Shown piece by piece: positions 17,662 through 26,373 of a stretch of DNA of 64,000 nucleotides. Every line of letters begins with the position of its first letter. The stretch's first letter is position 1. This DNA comes from JAYOEY01 sp038120295 (GTDB lineage Bacteria; Pseudomonadota; Alphaproteobacteria; MPNO01; UBA2964). Position numbers and translations under genes: made by a program. A model generated the notes under the pieces. It did not search any database, was not told where the DNA came from, and saw only the letters and a program-made list of their open reading frames with translations. The stretch covers positions 62,001 to 126,000 of the forward strand of contig JAYOLL010000003.1 in the NCBI GenBank assembly GCA_038120295.1, written 5' to 3'.

Positions 17662-18666
17662 CTAATCCATTACCAACGCGACTCTGCCGGTGGAGCGCCG
17701 TTCCAGCACCATCGCCATCGCCTCGCGGAAGCCCTCAAGCGGGAATGTCGCGCAGACATGGGGGCGGATGCTGCCGTCCGCCGCCCAGTCGTGAAACCGC
17801 GTCATGATGGCGCGTACGCGGTCTTCCATCTCGTAGCGGATGTCTTTCGGGCTCCAGCCGTAATAGGTGCCGAAATTCAGCCCGCAGACCGTGACGTTCT
17901 TGACCAGCAGGATGTTGGTCGGCGCTGAACCCGCCCCGCCCGAGGTAAACCCCACCGGCGCGATCCGTCCTTCGAGCGCGATACAGCGCAGCGACTCGTC
18001 GAATACGTCGCCGCCGACCGGGTCGAGGATCGCATCCGCACCGCGCCCGTCGGTGATCTCGTTGACCGTGTCGCGAAACCCGCCCGATGTGTAGTCGATG
18101 ACATGGTCCGCCCCGTGTTCCTTGGCCAGCGCACGCTTTTCTTCGGTGCTCGCGGTCGCGATGACGGTTGCGCCCAGGGCCTTGCCGATTTCGACGCCGG
18201 CCAACCCGATACCACCGGCGGCGCCGTGCACCAGCAGGGTTTCGCCCGGCTGCACGTTCAGCAGATGCGGCCATGTCAGCGCGGCGCAGGTGGTGGCGTA
18301 TGAATTGAAATTGGTCGCTGCCGCGAAATCCAGATTGTCGGGCAGGGGGTAGGTATTGACCTCCCAGGCGACCGCTTCTTCCGCCATGCCGCCCCAGTCG
18401 AGCGCCGCGCAGACCCGGTCGCCCGGCCTGAAGCGCGTGACTTCAGTGCCGCATTCGATCACCTCGCCGGCGGCTTCGGTTCCCGGTACGAAAGGGAGTG
18501 GCGGCTTTCGCTGGTATTTGCCGGCGACGACGAGGCTGGCGGCGAAATTGACTCCGCAGGCGCCGATGCGAATGCGCAGCTGTTTCGGTTCCAGGGGCGG
18601 AAGCTCGACGTCCTGAACCGAAAGCCTGTCGAAGTCTGTGTATTCGGTGACAAGCAGGCCTTTCAT
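17662..18666 (-). CDS. Medium-chain NADPH-dependent oxidoreductase (quinone/enoyl reductase-like)
   Basis: A 334-residue zinc-free MDR protein. The GroES-like half has GACGVNFAASLVVAGKY and PFVPGTEAAGEV, and the Rossmann half has VHGAAGGIGLAGVEIGKALGA followed by the NADPH-type loop TASTEEKRALA. Relatives reduce quinones, enones or acryloyl-CoA. Its place directly between an acyl-CoA ligase and a GST suggests reduction of an unsaturated CoA thioester or enone, which is inference. Confidence 0.85.
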   Translation of the reverse strand: MKGLLVTEYTDFDRLSVQDVELPPLEPKQLRIRIGACGVNFAASLVVAGKYQRKPPLPFVPGTEAAGEVIECGTEVTRFRPGDRVCAALDWGGMAEEAVAWEVNTYPLPDNLDFAAATNFNSYATTCAALTWPHLLNVQPGETLLVHGAAGGIGLAGVEIGKALGATVIATASTEEKRALAKEHGADHVIDYTSGGFRDTVNEITDGRGADAILDPVGGDVFDESLRCIALEGRIAPVGFTSGGAGSAPTNILLVKNVTVCGLNFGTYYGWSPKDIRYEMEDRVRAIMTRFHDWAADGSIRPHVCATFPLEGFREAMAMVLERRSTGRVALVMD

Positions 18667-18675
18667 GGGCTCCGC

Positions 18676-20271
18676 CTAGGCTTCTTCGTGGGCCTCTTTC
18701 CACATCTCCTGCAGGTCCGGACGCCGCACCTTGCCACGGTCGTTCTTGGGCAGGGCATCGATGAAGTGGAACTGCTTGGGTAAACGGTATTCCGGCATAT
18801 TGCTGGCGCAATGGTCCCGGATTTCGGCCTCGCTGAGCGTTTCGCCCTCGCGCGCGACGACATAGGCGACGATTTCCTCGCCGTAGATACTGTCGGGAAC
18901 GCCCACCGCCGCGGCTTCGTAGACTTTGGGATGCCGCATCATCACGTTGTCGACCTCGACCGGCGAAATATTGACGCCCCCACGGATGATCAGGTCCTTC
19001 AGGCGCCCCGTCACGGTGATGAAACCTTCCTCGTCCATCACTGCCAGATCGCCCAGCCGGACGCGCTTGCCGTAAAGGTCTTCCCACTTTCCGTCGGCAG
19101 TCATCGAGGCTTTTGCGCATTGCGGACCACCCAGCGTGACCTCACCTTCCTCGCCCTGCGGCACGGCGTTGCCGTCTTCGTCGACCAGCAGGAATTCCTG
19201 GTGCTTGGCGGGCGGGCCGACGGTGCCATACTTCTTGGCGTAGTGGCGGTTGCCGCACACCCATCCGCCTTCCGAACACCCGAAGAACTGCAACAGATTG
19301 ATGCCGTAGGTGTCCTCGAACTGCTTCCAGCGCTCCGGTGACAGCGGCGCGGTGGAAGAGCTCATCAGGCGCAGGCTGGGAACGTCCTTGGCGGTAACGC
19401 CGGTCGGACGGTCGAGCAGCATATTGATGACCGTCGGTATGCCGGCGGAAAAGGTAATCTCGTATTTCTTGATCCAGTCGAAGAACCGGCTGTGCGAGAA
19501 GCGCCGCGCAATATGCAGCGTGCAACCGGTTTCCAGCCACGGCATCAGCGACAGGCCCTGCGGCGAGTTCCAGCCGAACGAGCGGTATTCAAGCGTCCGG
19601 TCGTCCTCCGTCAGTCCGATCTGATCCAGGGTCGAGAGCCCAAAGGACCAGTGCGCCAGATGGTCGATCAGGAAATTCTTCGGCTTGTCGGTCGTGCCGG
19701 ACGTGCAGAAGATCGTCGCGTCGTCAGTCTCGACATAGTCGCGGTCGCATTCCGGCTCAGCCGGCGTCGCGGCGATCTGGGCGAACAGTTCGTCGCTCGC
19801 CGAATTCCCCGCCATGCCGCTTTCCCAGCCGGTGAATTTGAGGCTCTCGATATCGACGCCGTCGGTCATCTTATCGATGTCGAGATCGGCGTCGTATAGC
19901 GCGAGCTTGCAGTCGAGATGCGACAGGATCTCCGCGACGTACTCGATGTTCATCTCGACATTGGTCGGGCAGCACACCGCGCCGGCGCGCCAGATGCCCA
20001 TCCAGAGCAGGATTTTCTCCAGCCGTTCCTCGGTCAGGAGCGCGATCCGGTCGCCTTTCTGTATCCCCCTGGTGACCAGCCAGTTGGCGATCCGGTTGGA
20101 CCATTCATGCAGTTCGCCGAACGTGATGCTCTTTTCCTGGGTAACGTCGACCAGGGCGGTCTTCGACGCATCGCGTTCCTTGTACGCCGCGAAAAGCGTC
20201 CGTACAGACGTGAAGGGTACGGCGTAATCATGTTCGGCGCCCGGGGGCGTTCCGCCGACTTTGGGGGGCAT
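18676..20271 (-). CDS. Acyl-CoA synthetase (AMP-forming ligase family)
   Basis: A 531-residue ANL-superfamily ligase, expected to activate a carboxylic acid as an adenylate and then a CoA thioester. Motifs are the P-loop CTSGTTDKPKN, FGCSEGG in the A5 region, the hinge GRLKDLIIRGG, NISPVEVD and the C-terminal catalytic Lys in NDRGKVRRP. The P-loop has Asp where most family members have Gly (TSGTTGxPK), which is unusual. It is the first gene of a tight minus-strand operon with the reductase and GST. The carboxylate is not predictable from sequence. Confidence 0.88.
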   Translation of the reverse strand: MPPKVGGTPPGAEHDYAVPFTSVRTLFAAYKERDASKTALVDVTQEKSITFGELHEWSNRIANWLVTRGIQKGDRIALLTEERLEKILLWMGIWRAGAVCCPTNVEMNIEYVAEILSHLDCKLALYDADLDIDKMTDGVDIESLKFTGWESGMAGNSASDELFAQIAATPAEPECDRDYVETDDATIFCTSGTTDKPKNFLIDHLAHWSFGLSTLDQIGLTEDDRTLEYRSFGWNSPQGLSLMPWLETGCTLHIARRFSHSRFFDWIKKYEITFSAGIPTVINMLLDRPTGVTAKDVPSLRLMSSSTAPLSPERWKQFEDTYGINLLQFFGCSEGGWVCGNRHYAKKYGTVGPPAKHQEFLLVDEDGNAVPQGEEGEVTLGGPQCAKASMTADGKWEDLYGKRVRLGDLAVMDEEGFITVTGRLKDLIIRGGVNISPVEVDNVMMRHPKVYEAAAVGVPDSIYGEEIVAYVVAREGETLSEAEIRDHCASNMPEYRLPKQFHFIDALPKNDRGKVRRPDLQEMWKEAHEEA

Positions 20272-20353
20272 GGTCAGGTCTCCGGTGACTGGCTTTCTGT
20301 TCGGTCATTTCCTACCCTGTCGCGACGAAACTGTCGAATCTGGTGATACTGGA

Positions 20354-20791
20354 ATGGTGGATGGCGACGCGCGCGCTGCGCTCGAAAAACTGGTGACCGA
20401 TTTCACCGAGGCGTTCAACCGCGAGGATATCGACGAGGTCATGTCGTATTTCGCCGACAATGCCGTCTACGATGAGTTCAATGGCATCCGGAATATCGGA
20501 AAAGACGCCATTCGCGAGGCATTCGAACCGCAATTCGACGGCGCATTCGGCCGAATGCGGTTCCATACCGAGGATATGTTTCTCGACGTCGATGCCGGTA
20601 AGGCCATGATCCGGTGGATTCTGACGCTTGAGGAAGACGACCGGGCTGGCGCCTATCGCGGGCTCGACCTGCTGCATTTCGAGGACGGGCTACTCGTCGA
20701 GAAGCACACCTATTGCAAGGCGAAAATTCCCTTTATCCGCAAGAAGGCTGATCTTCAGGCAGAAGGAATCTGGCCGTCCGATGGCGTGTGA
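20354..20791 (+). CDS. SnoaL/NTF2-like cone-fold protein
   Basis: A 145-residue protein of the NTF2-like superfamily: helix LEKLVTDFTEAFNREDIDEVMSYF, then NAVYDEFNG, GKDAIREAFEPQF and a C-terminal sheet with LDLLHFEDGLLVEKHTYCK. Members are small isomerases, cyclases, dehydratases or ligand-binding proteins, so function is open. The start at ATG 20354 gives the usual N-terminus; the frame extends upstream but there overlaps the leader of the divergent acyl-CoA ligase. Confidence 0.75.
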   Translation: MVDGDARAALEKLVTDFTEAFNREDIDEVMSYFADNAVYDEFNGIRNIGKDAIREAFEPQFDGAFGRMRFHTEDMFLDVDAGKAMIRWILTLEEDDRAGAYRGLDLLHFEDGLLVEKHTYCKAKIPFIRKKADLQAEGIWPSDGV

Positions 20792-20820
20792 TCGTCAGTT
20801 TTTGTGAAGCTTTTCTTACA

Positions 20821-20851
20821 TTAACACATGGTTAATCTGCACAACTATAAT
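20821..20851 (+). promoter_or_regulatory. Candidate CtrA site and -10 element
   Basis: TTAA (20821-20824), seven bases and TTAA (20832-20835) form an exact TTAA-N7-TTAA motif, also part of the palindrome attaac-acatg-gttaat. A perfect TATAAT lies at 20846-20851, which puts the expected -35 region inside the motif. That is the usual geometry of CtrA-activated promoters. The downstream gene starts at 20884. Confidence 0.55.
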
Positions 20852-20883
20852 CGACCTGTCGGCGGATTCCAGGTGTTTTCCAG

Positions 20884-22923
20884 ATGCTGCGCGTTGTCGA
20901 TTTTTGCGAAATCAATCGAACCATTTCTCCTGATACGCGTTGTCTTCGGGTCTATGACATTTTCTCCGAGGAAGAAGCCTGTACTCTGATTGCTGTGGTC
21001 GACGATGGTATTCCCGTCGGTCTGCTGACCCGCTACGAATTCTTCCTGAAATTTGCGAGCCGGTTCGGGCGGGCCCTATTCGAGAACAAGCCTGTTTCGG
21101 TTCTTATGACCAGCGATCCGCTGATCGTTGATTGCAATGTGACAATCGACGAGCTTACGGATCTGTTCACAGCCGCATCGGGCGCCGCTCTGCACCACGG
21201 CTTTGTGGTCACTAGGGACGGCAGGTATTTCGGTGTAGGGAGCGGTGTATCACTGCTGAGAGCGAATGGGCTTCAGACTTCGAAGCGAAACGAGGAGCTG
21301 GAAGAGGCGCGCCGTACGGCCGAATGCGCGGTCGAGGCGAAATCGGCGTTTCTTGCGACAATGAGTCATGAGTTGCGGACGCCGCTCAACGGCGTCCTTG
21401 GCATGAACGGTCTGCTGCTGGACACCAGGCTTGATGAGGTGCAGCGCGACTAAGCGGAGACGGTCCGCGAATCCGGTAACGCGCTGCTCGATTTGCTCAA
21501 TGAAATCCTCGATTACTCCAAACTCGAAGCGGGTCGGCTGGAACTCGAATGCGTTTCGATGGGGCTCGAGAAGGTTGTCAGCGGCGTAATGAATCTGGTT
21601 GATGCGCACGTCATGGCGAAAGGGCTGGCAGCGTCATTCTATCTAGACCCAGAAGTTCCCGACTGGGTGATTGGCGATCCAGGCCGGCTCAGACAGGTTC
21701 TGCTAAATCTTGTCAGCAATGCGGTCAAGTTCACGGAAAAAGGCGGATTTTCGATCGAAATTTCCCTGGAGGAGGTGCACGGAAATAGCTGTCAAATCGG
21801 GTTCTCAGTGACCGATAGCGGGATCGGGATAGACAGCGCCGTCCAGCAAAAACTATTTGAACCTTTTACCCAGGCGGATACATCCACGACGAGAAAGTAC
21901 GGCGGTACGGGACTTGGTCTTTCGATCTGCCGTCAGCTGGTCGAATTGATGGGCGGAGATATCGGGGTCGACAGTGAACCCGGAAAGGGAAGCCGGTTTC
22001 ATTTCTCCGTAACCATGGACAGGGCGGATGCACCCTCGGGCGAAGCGGTGCATACAATCGTCGACCTGACTGGCATGAAAATACTGATCGTCGATGACAT
22101 CGACATCAATCGGCGAGTGTTCTCCAAACAGATCCAGGCATTCGGCGCAATTGTCGAAGTAGCCGAAAACAGCGCCAGCGGTCTGTTAAAACTCCAGCAG
22201 GCAAGTCTGGAAAATCGTCGCTACGATGCGGTTATCGTCGATCACATGATGCCAGATTGCGACGGGGTGTCTTTCGCCCGGCAGGTTCGCAGCCAGCCGC
22301 ATGTTTCCGACACGCCGCTGGTTCTTTGCAGCTCTTCCTCCAACCGTCCAAGAGAAGGGGCTGAGGAAACCGCCTTTGCTGCCGTCCTTGTGAAACCGGT
22401 TGCGCCTCTCGATCTGAACCGGACGCTTGAGCGCATTCACCAGGCGGGACCCACGACGGATGGAGCCGAAAACGATCCGCATTCCGGCAAACTACCGGTT
22501 GATCTGTCGGACAAGGGTTGCCCGGAGGGCGTAGGCGACTCACGCCGCGTAAAAAGAATACTGATCGCCGAGGACAATCATACCAATCAGAAACTGTTAA
22601 AGATCCTGCTCGAGAATGCCGGTTTCAGGGTGGATATCGCGGCAAATGGTGTGGAAGCGGTAGATGCCGTGCGCCGACGTCCCTACGACCTCGTGCTGAT
22701 GGATATCCAGATGCCGGAAATGAACGGGATCGAGGCGACAGCGGCAATTCGCCGGCTGCCCGATGAACGCGGCAGAATTCCTGTTGTCGCTGTCACGGCG
22801 GACGCCATGCCGGGCGACCGCGAACAATTTATCGGGTCGGGAATGGATGATTATATTTCGAAGCCCATCAACAGCAATGAGCTGAACCGCGTGCTGAGCG
22901 AACGTTTGCGCGAGGCCGGGTAG
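20884..22923 (+). pseudogene. CBS-domain hybrid histidine kinase interrupted by an in-frame TAA
   Basis: One continuous frame of 679 codons broken by TAA at 21451-21453 (codon 190). Before the stop are a CBS-like pair (residues about 1-130) and the DHp H-box TMSHELRTPLNGVLG (His162). After it the same frame continues with ETVRESGNALLDLL (the DHp second helix), HATPase (SNAVKF, DSGIGID, GGTGLGLSI), REC1 (VIVDHMMPDCDG) and REC2 (LVLMDIQMPEMNG). Relatives have Tyr at this site (QRDYAET), so TAC or TAT to TAA is the likely event. There is no frameshift and both halves look well preserved, so the lesion is recent or a sequence error. Without readthrough the kinase is split within its DHp domain. 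Confidence 0.85.
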
Positions 22924-22930
22924 CGTTTCC

Positions 22931-23977
22931 TTATTCCGCTTCAAGCGGCGTTTTCAGGCGGGTTCCCTTGACGATGATTCCGCCGTTCCGGTCCGCCAGC
23001 TCAGGCGGGGTCGGACGTTCTCCGTCCAGCGACAGCCACAAGCGGAACAGGTGTCGCTTGCGTTCCGGCTCCGGGAAATCCTCGAACGCGGTCCGGCCGT
23101 GCACGGTCACATGGTTCAACAGGAACTGGATGTCGCCGCGCTCGAACGTCATGTTGAACATCAGTTCGGCCAGCAATTCGTCCATGTAATCGAGGGCTTC
23201 GACCTGTTCCGGCGTGTATTTCGGCACCGCGTCGAAGCGCTGGGTCGAATCGATATATTGCCGACCGTAGCGTGAGCTGAACGTGTCCTTGTAGAAATTG
23301 AAAATCGGCAGGACATACCATGGGTCCTTGCCCTCCGGGATTTCGCCGCGGCGGTCCCAGTACATCGGTTCGGTCAGGACTTTGGCGAGATCGGGGCGGC
23401 GTTCCAGCATGGTGTTGTAAACCCGGACCGTCGACGCAAGAGAGCTCAACCCGCCCGATTGCGGCGTCTGCAGGCACATCAGCCCCACGACGTCGCAGGA
23501 ATCCGCGTGAAAGCGCTGATTGACATTGGTTCGATAGCCGCGCTCGGAAGGATCCTTGTTGTAATCCACGTCGGTCAGTTTCTTGACGTGGCCGAGCATA
23601 TGCCCCTTGGCGTTCTGCGAGACCGCGCGGCCAAGGTAGTGCCCGATCCCGAAAAAGGCTGCCGCAGCCTGCGCGCGGCTGTATTCCCAGACCGGAAAAC
23701 CACGGATCAGCACGAGACCGCGCCCATGGACGATTTCATCGCGGAGCTCGGCGAGACGCGGTCCGAAGACCGGCAGGGGGAAGTTCTCGCGGGTGATATC
23801 CATGATATCCAGACCGTCTTCCTGCACGTCCTGCACGGCCCGGTCGATATCGGCGATTTCGTCATCTGTCAGCCGGTAGATAAAGGCTTCGGACTCCAGC
23901 ATTTCCCTGCCGTCCCAGTCCGCCGGGTGAATAACCTGCTGGTGGGCGATTGCGGGCTGCTCGGTGATGGTCATCAT
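22931..23977 (-). CDS. TauD/TfdA-family oxygenase, long form
   Basis: A 348-residue member of the TauD/TfdA superfamily (larger than the roughly 290-residue standard). The HxD iron motif is in QRFHADSCDVVG, the distal His in NHVTVHGRTAFED and the 2-oxoglutarate Arg in RKRHLFRLW. N-terminal GRGLVLIRGFPV is typical. The substrate is unknown. Its stop lies 7 bases from that of the broken kinase (convergent), and it is followed upstream on the same strand by a quinone-reductase gene. Confidence 0.85.
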   Translation of the reverse strand: MMTITEQPAIAHQQVIHPADWDGREMLESEAFIYRLTDDEIADIDRAVQDVQEDGLDIMDITRENFPLPVFGPRLAELRDEIVHGRGLVLIRGFPVWEYSRAQAAAAFFGIGHYLGRAVSQNAKGHMLGHVKKLTDVDYNKDPSERGYRTNVNQRFHADSCDVVGLMCLQTPQSGGLSSLASTVRVYNTMLERRPDLAKVLTEPMYWDRRGEIPEGKDPWYVLPIFNFYKDTFSSRYGRQYIDSTQRFDAVPKYTPEQVEALDYMDELLAELMFNMTFERGDIQFLLNHVTVHGRTAFEDFPEPERKRHLFRLWLSLDGERPTPPELADRNGGIIVKGTRLKTPLEAE

Positions 23978-24054
23978 GGAAATCTCCCAATCGATTTTGC
24001 GAATTTTACCGCCGGTTTTTCCGCCGCGCCATAGTGGCGCGACCGATTTCAGAC

Positions 24055-25044
24055 TCAGGGTATCAGCACCGTCATCCCGGTCGTTTTACGGGATTCCATC
24101 GCCCTGTGCGCGTCGGCGACCTCATCAAGGGAGAAACGCTGGTTGACCGAAATTCGGACGGCGCCGCTGATCACCGACTCTATCAGGTCGTCGGCTCTTT
24201 GCCGCATCTCCTCGCCGGTTCTCATATGCCAGTAGAAGGCGGCGCTGGTCACGTATAGCGACCCGAGCTGGTTGAGTTTGAAAATGTCGAAAGGCGGAAT
24301 CGGGCCGGAAGACGTCCCGTAGGAGACAAGCATGCCGCGCGGCCGGAGAGCGTGGAGCGACGCCTCGAACGTGTCCTTGCCCACAGCGTCGTACACTGCG
24401 GCGACGCCTTCGCCGCCTGTCAGTTCCCTTGCGCGGGCGGCGATTTCGTCACGGCCCGAAACGATGACATTGGTGCACCCGTTCGCGGAAGCCTCGGGCA
24501 CTTTGGCATCGCTACCGACCACGCCGATTACGGTGGCGCCGATATGGTTCGCCCATTGCGACAGGATGCTGCCGACGCCGCCTGCTGCGGAATGAACAAG
24601 GATCGGTTGCCCTGCGGCGACCGGAAAGGCGTCGCGCAGGAGATACTGGGCCGTCAGCCCCTTGGTAATCATGGCCGCTGCCGTCACGTCGTCTATGGCA
24701 TCGGGCAACGGTACAAGGCGATCCGCCGGCACGACGCGCGCCTCCGCGTAAGCGCCTCGAGGCAGCGCATGTCCGCCCGTCGAATAGGCGACGCGGTCGC
24801 CGACCCTGACGCCAGACACCCCGGTGCCGACTGCTTCGACAACTCCCATGGCCTCCCCGCCGATGGCGTGCGGTAAATGGGGAAGGGGATAGCGGCCTTC
24901 CCTGGTATGGATGTCGGCAAAGTTCACACCGATCGCATGCTGACGCAGCAACGCCTCGCCTGGACCGGGTTCTCCTGGAGGCACATCTTCGAGCCGAAGG
25001 ACTTCCGGGCCGCCATATTCGTGAATTCGAACTGTTTTCGTCAT
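24055..25044 (-). CDS. Quinone oxidoreductase (zeta-crystallin-like)
   Basis: A 329-residue zinc-free MDR enzyme. N-terminal MTKTVRIHEYGGPEVLRLEDV, GVNFADIHTREGRYP, the dinucleotide segment VHSAAGGVGSILSQWA and AVYDAVGKDTFEASL follow the QOR pattern of one-electron or two-electron quinone reductases using NADPH. It is distinct from the MDR gene at 17662, which has a different N-terminal half. Confidence 0.9.
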   Translation of the reverse strand: MTKTVRIHEYGGPEVLRLEDVPPGEPGPGEALLRQHAIGVNFADIHTREGRYPLPHLPHAIGGEAMGVVEAVGTGVSGVRVGDRVAYSTGGHALPRGAYAEARVVPADRLVPLPDAIDDVTAAAMITKGLTAQYLLRDAFPVAAGQPILVHSAAGGVGSILSQWANHIGATVIGVVGSDAKVPEASANGCTNVIVSGRDEIAARARELTGGEGVAAVYDAVGKDTFEASLHALRPRGMLVSYGTSSGPIPPFDIFKLNQLGSLYVTSAAFYWHMRTGEEMRQRADDLIESVISGAVRISVNQRFSLDEVADAHRAMESRKTTGMTVLIP

Positions 25045-25205
25045 AGGGGAAGGGCTTTCCGCGTCAACCGGTCGTGAGGGGGCGGGCCTTTGAAGATGCC
25101 CGTGCGCTCGGATCGGATTTCCGGGTTGCAGGCAGTAACTCTCTGGTTAGGCTATAGGGCGCGCAGTTTTTCCTCCTGCCCGATGGACTCATAATTGCCA
25201 GATCG

Positions 25206-25637
25206 ATGATGCAACGCAAACTCACTTATTATTCCGCATTTTTTATTCTTCTGTCATTTTTCTCCTGGTCGGCACCTGCACCCGGATTCGATTTTGCTGC
25301 TCCAGTAGCGACTGACGCGAAGAAAACAGGCGAAAGCGCATTTTCGGTCATGGCACGCGGAAGATCCCAATTTTCCCGTGAAATCGTCCGCAAAGCCGCA
25401 TTTCTCGAGGCGGCGCGTGCGACGCTGAAATCGGGCAGCGACCATTTTCGTATTGTTAATGCGAACGAAGAGGCACTCGGAAACCGCGGCCGGCCCGGGA
25501 GCGGGGCGGTCCGCTATGAAGTCAGGCTCGACATCGTCATGAGCAAGCCCGGCCAGCGTCTGATTGCGGCGGAAAAATGGTTTCCCGCTCAAAACGTCGT
25601 AGACAAGGTGGGGCCGGAAATAAAAGCCGTTCGTTAA
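25206..25637 (+). CDS. Exported protein of unknown function
   Basis: A 143-residue protein with a signal peptide (YYSAFFILLSFFSWSAPAPG) and no lipobox. The mature part contains REIVRKAAFLEAARATLKSGSDHFRIVNA and then a beta-rich segment (VRYEVRLDIVMSK). A helix ending in the A-x-T-L-x-x-G pattern followed by F-x-I-V recalls small periplasmic lipoproteins of the CC0125/CC1285 kind, but the match is weak. No clear Shine-Dalgarno precedes ATG 25206; the second Met is equally possible. It converges on the racemase-like gene. Confidence 0.7.
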   Translation: MMQRKLTYYSAFFILLSFFSWSAPAPGFDFAAPVATDAKKTGESAFSVMARGRSQFSREIVRKAAFLEAARATLKSGSDHFRIVNANEEALGNRGRPGSGAVRYEVRLDIVMSKPGQRLIAAEKWFPAQNVVDKVGPEIKAVR

Positions 25638-25646
25638 TCGAGCGGG

Positions 25647-26369
25647 CTATGGCAGTTCCCGCATCAATTCACCGCAGCCTTCGCGCGGTTCGCGGATAAC
25701 GAAGCGTTTCTGGATTTCCCAGCATAGCGCGCAGCCTGTTTCGATTACCGGAATACCGAAATCCCGCTCCATCATCTCGACGATGGACAGAAGCCGCCAG
25801 GCATTGCCCTGCAGATAGATCGCCTCCGCCCCGGGGTTCGCCAGCCAGGTCTTGCGAACCAGCGCGTAAACGGCATGCGGGGAAATCTCGCCCGCCTTCT
25901 CGAACGGCACCTCGAGCGGTTCCATGGCGAGAACGTCGAACCCCGCCTGGGTCAGGTAGTCGACGGTCAGCTGGTTCTGCAGCGAGGAATAGCTGACGCC
26001 GATAATCTTCTTCGCACCCAGCGTTCGAAGCGCGTTCGCCACATTCTGGTTGGCGGTGAAATTGGGAACGCCTGTCTCACGCTCCCATTTCTTCATCAGT
26101 GCGGCTTCTCGTTTTACGCCGATCATCATGAAGGGCGGGGTGCCCGAATGATGGATCAGATCGACGCCGGCCTCGCCCAGCTTCAGCGCGTTGCGGTGGT
26201 AGCCTTCGAGCGCTTCCTCGAACTCGTCTGCCGTGCCGCGTCGGACATTCTGGACGATCGGAATAACGCCGACGCCTTCCGGCAGAAGGCGGATCAGCTC
26301 TTCCGTCGAGCCCGGCCGCATGGTCGGTTTGACCAGCCCGACCGTACCGCGCCAGGTGGAGAACGCCAT
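25647..26369 (-). CDS. Asp/Glu racemase-fold enzyme (maleate isomerase/arylmalonate decarboxylase-like)
   Basis: A 240-residue protein of the Asp/Glu/hydantoin racemase superfamily. The C-terminal catalytic Cys is in ETGCALCWE. The N-terminal half shows HHSGTPPFMM where racemases have a first catalytic Cys, so the protein has the one-Cys arrangement known from arylmalonate decarboxylase. This argues against a two-base racemase. It follows the 5-oxoprolinase-type gene by 4 bases on the same strand, suggesting a joint role in processing a cyclic amide or its open-chain acid. Confidence 0.75.
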   Translation of the reverse strand: MAFSTWRGTVGLVKPTMRPGSTEELIRLLPEGVGVIPIVQNVRRGTADEFEEALEGYHRNALKLGEAGVDLIHHSGTPPFMMIGVKREAALMKKWERETGVPNFTANQNVANALRTLGAKKIIGVSYSSLQNQLTVDYLTQAGFDVLAMEPLEVPFEKAGEISPHAVYALVRKTWLANPGAEAIYLQGNAWRLLSIVEMMERDFGIPVIETGCALCWEIQKRFVIREPREGCGELMRELP

Positions 26370-26373
26370 CTTT

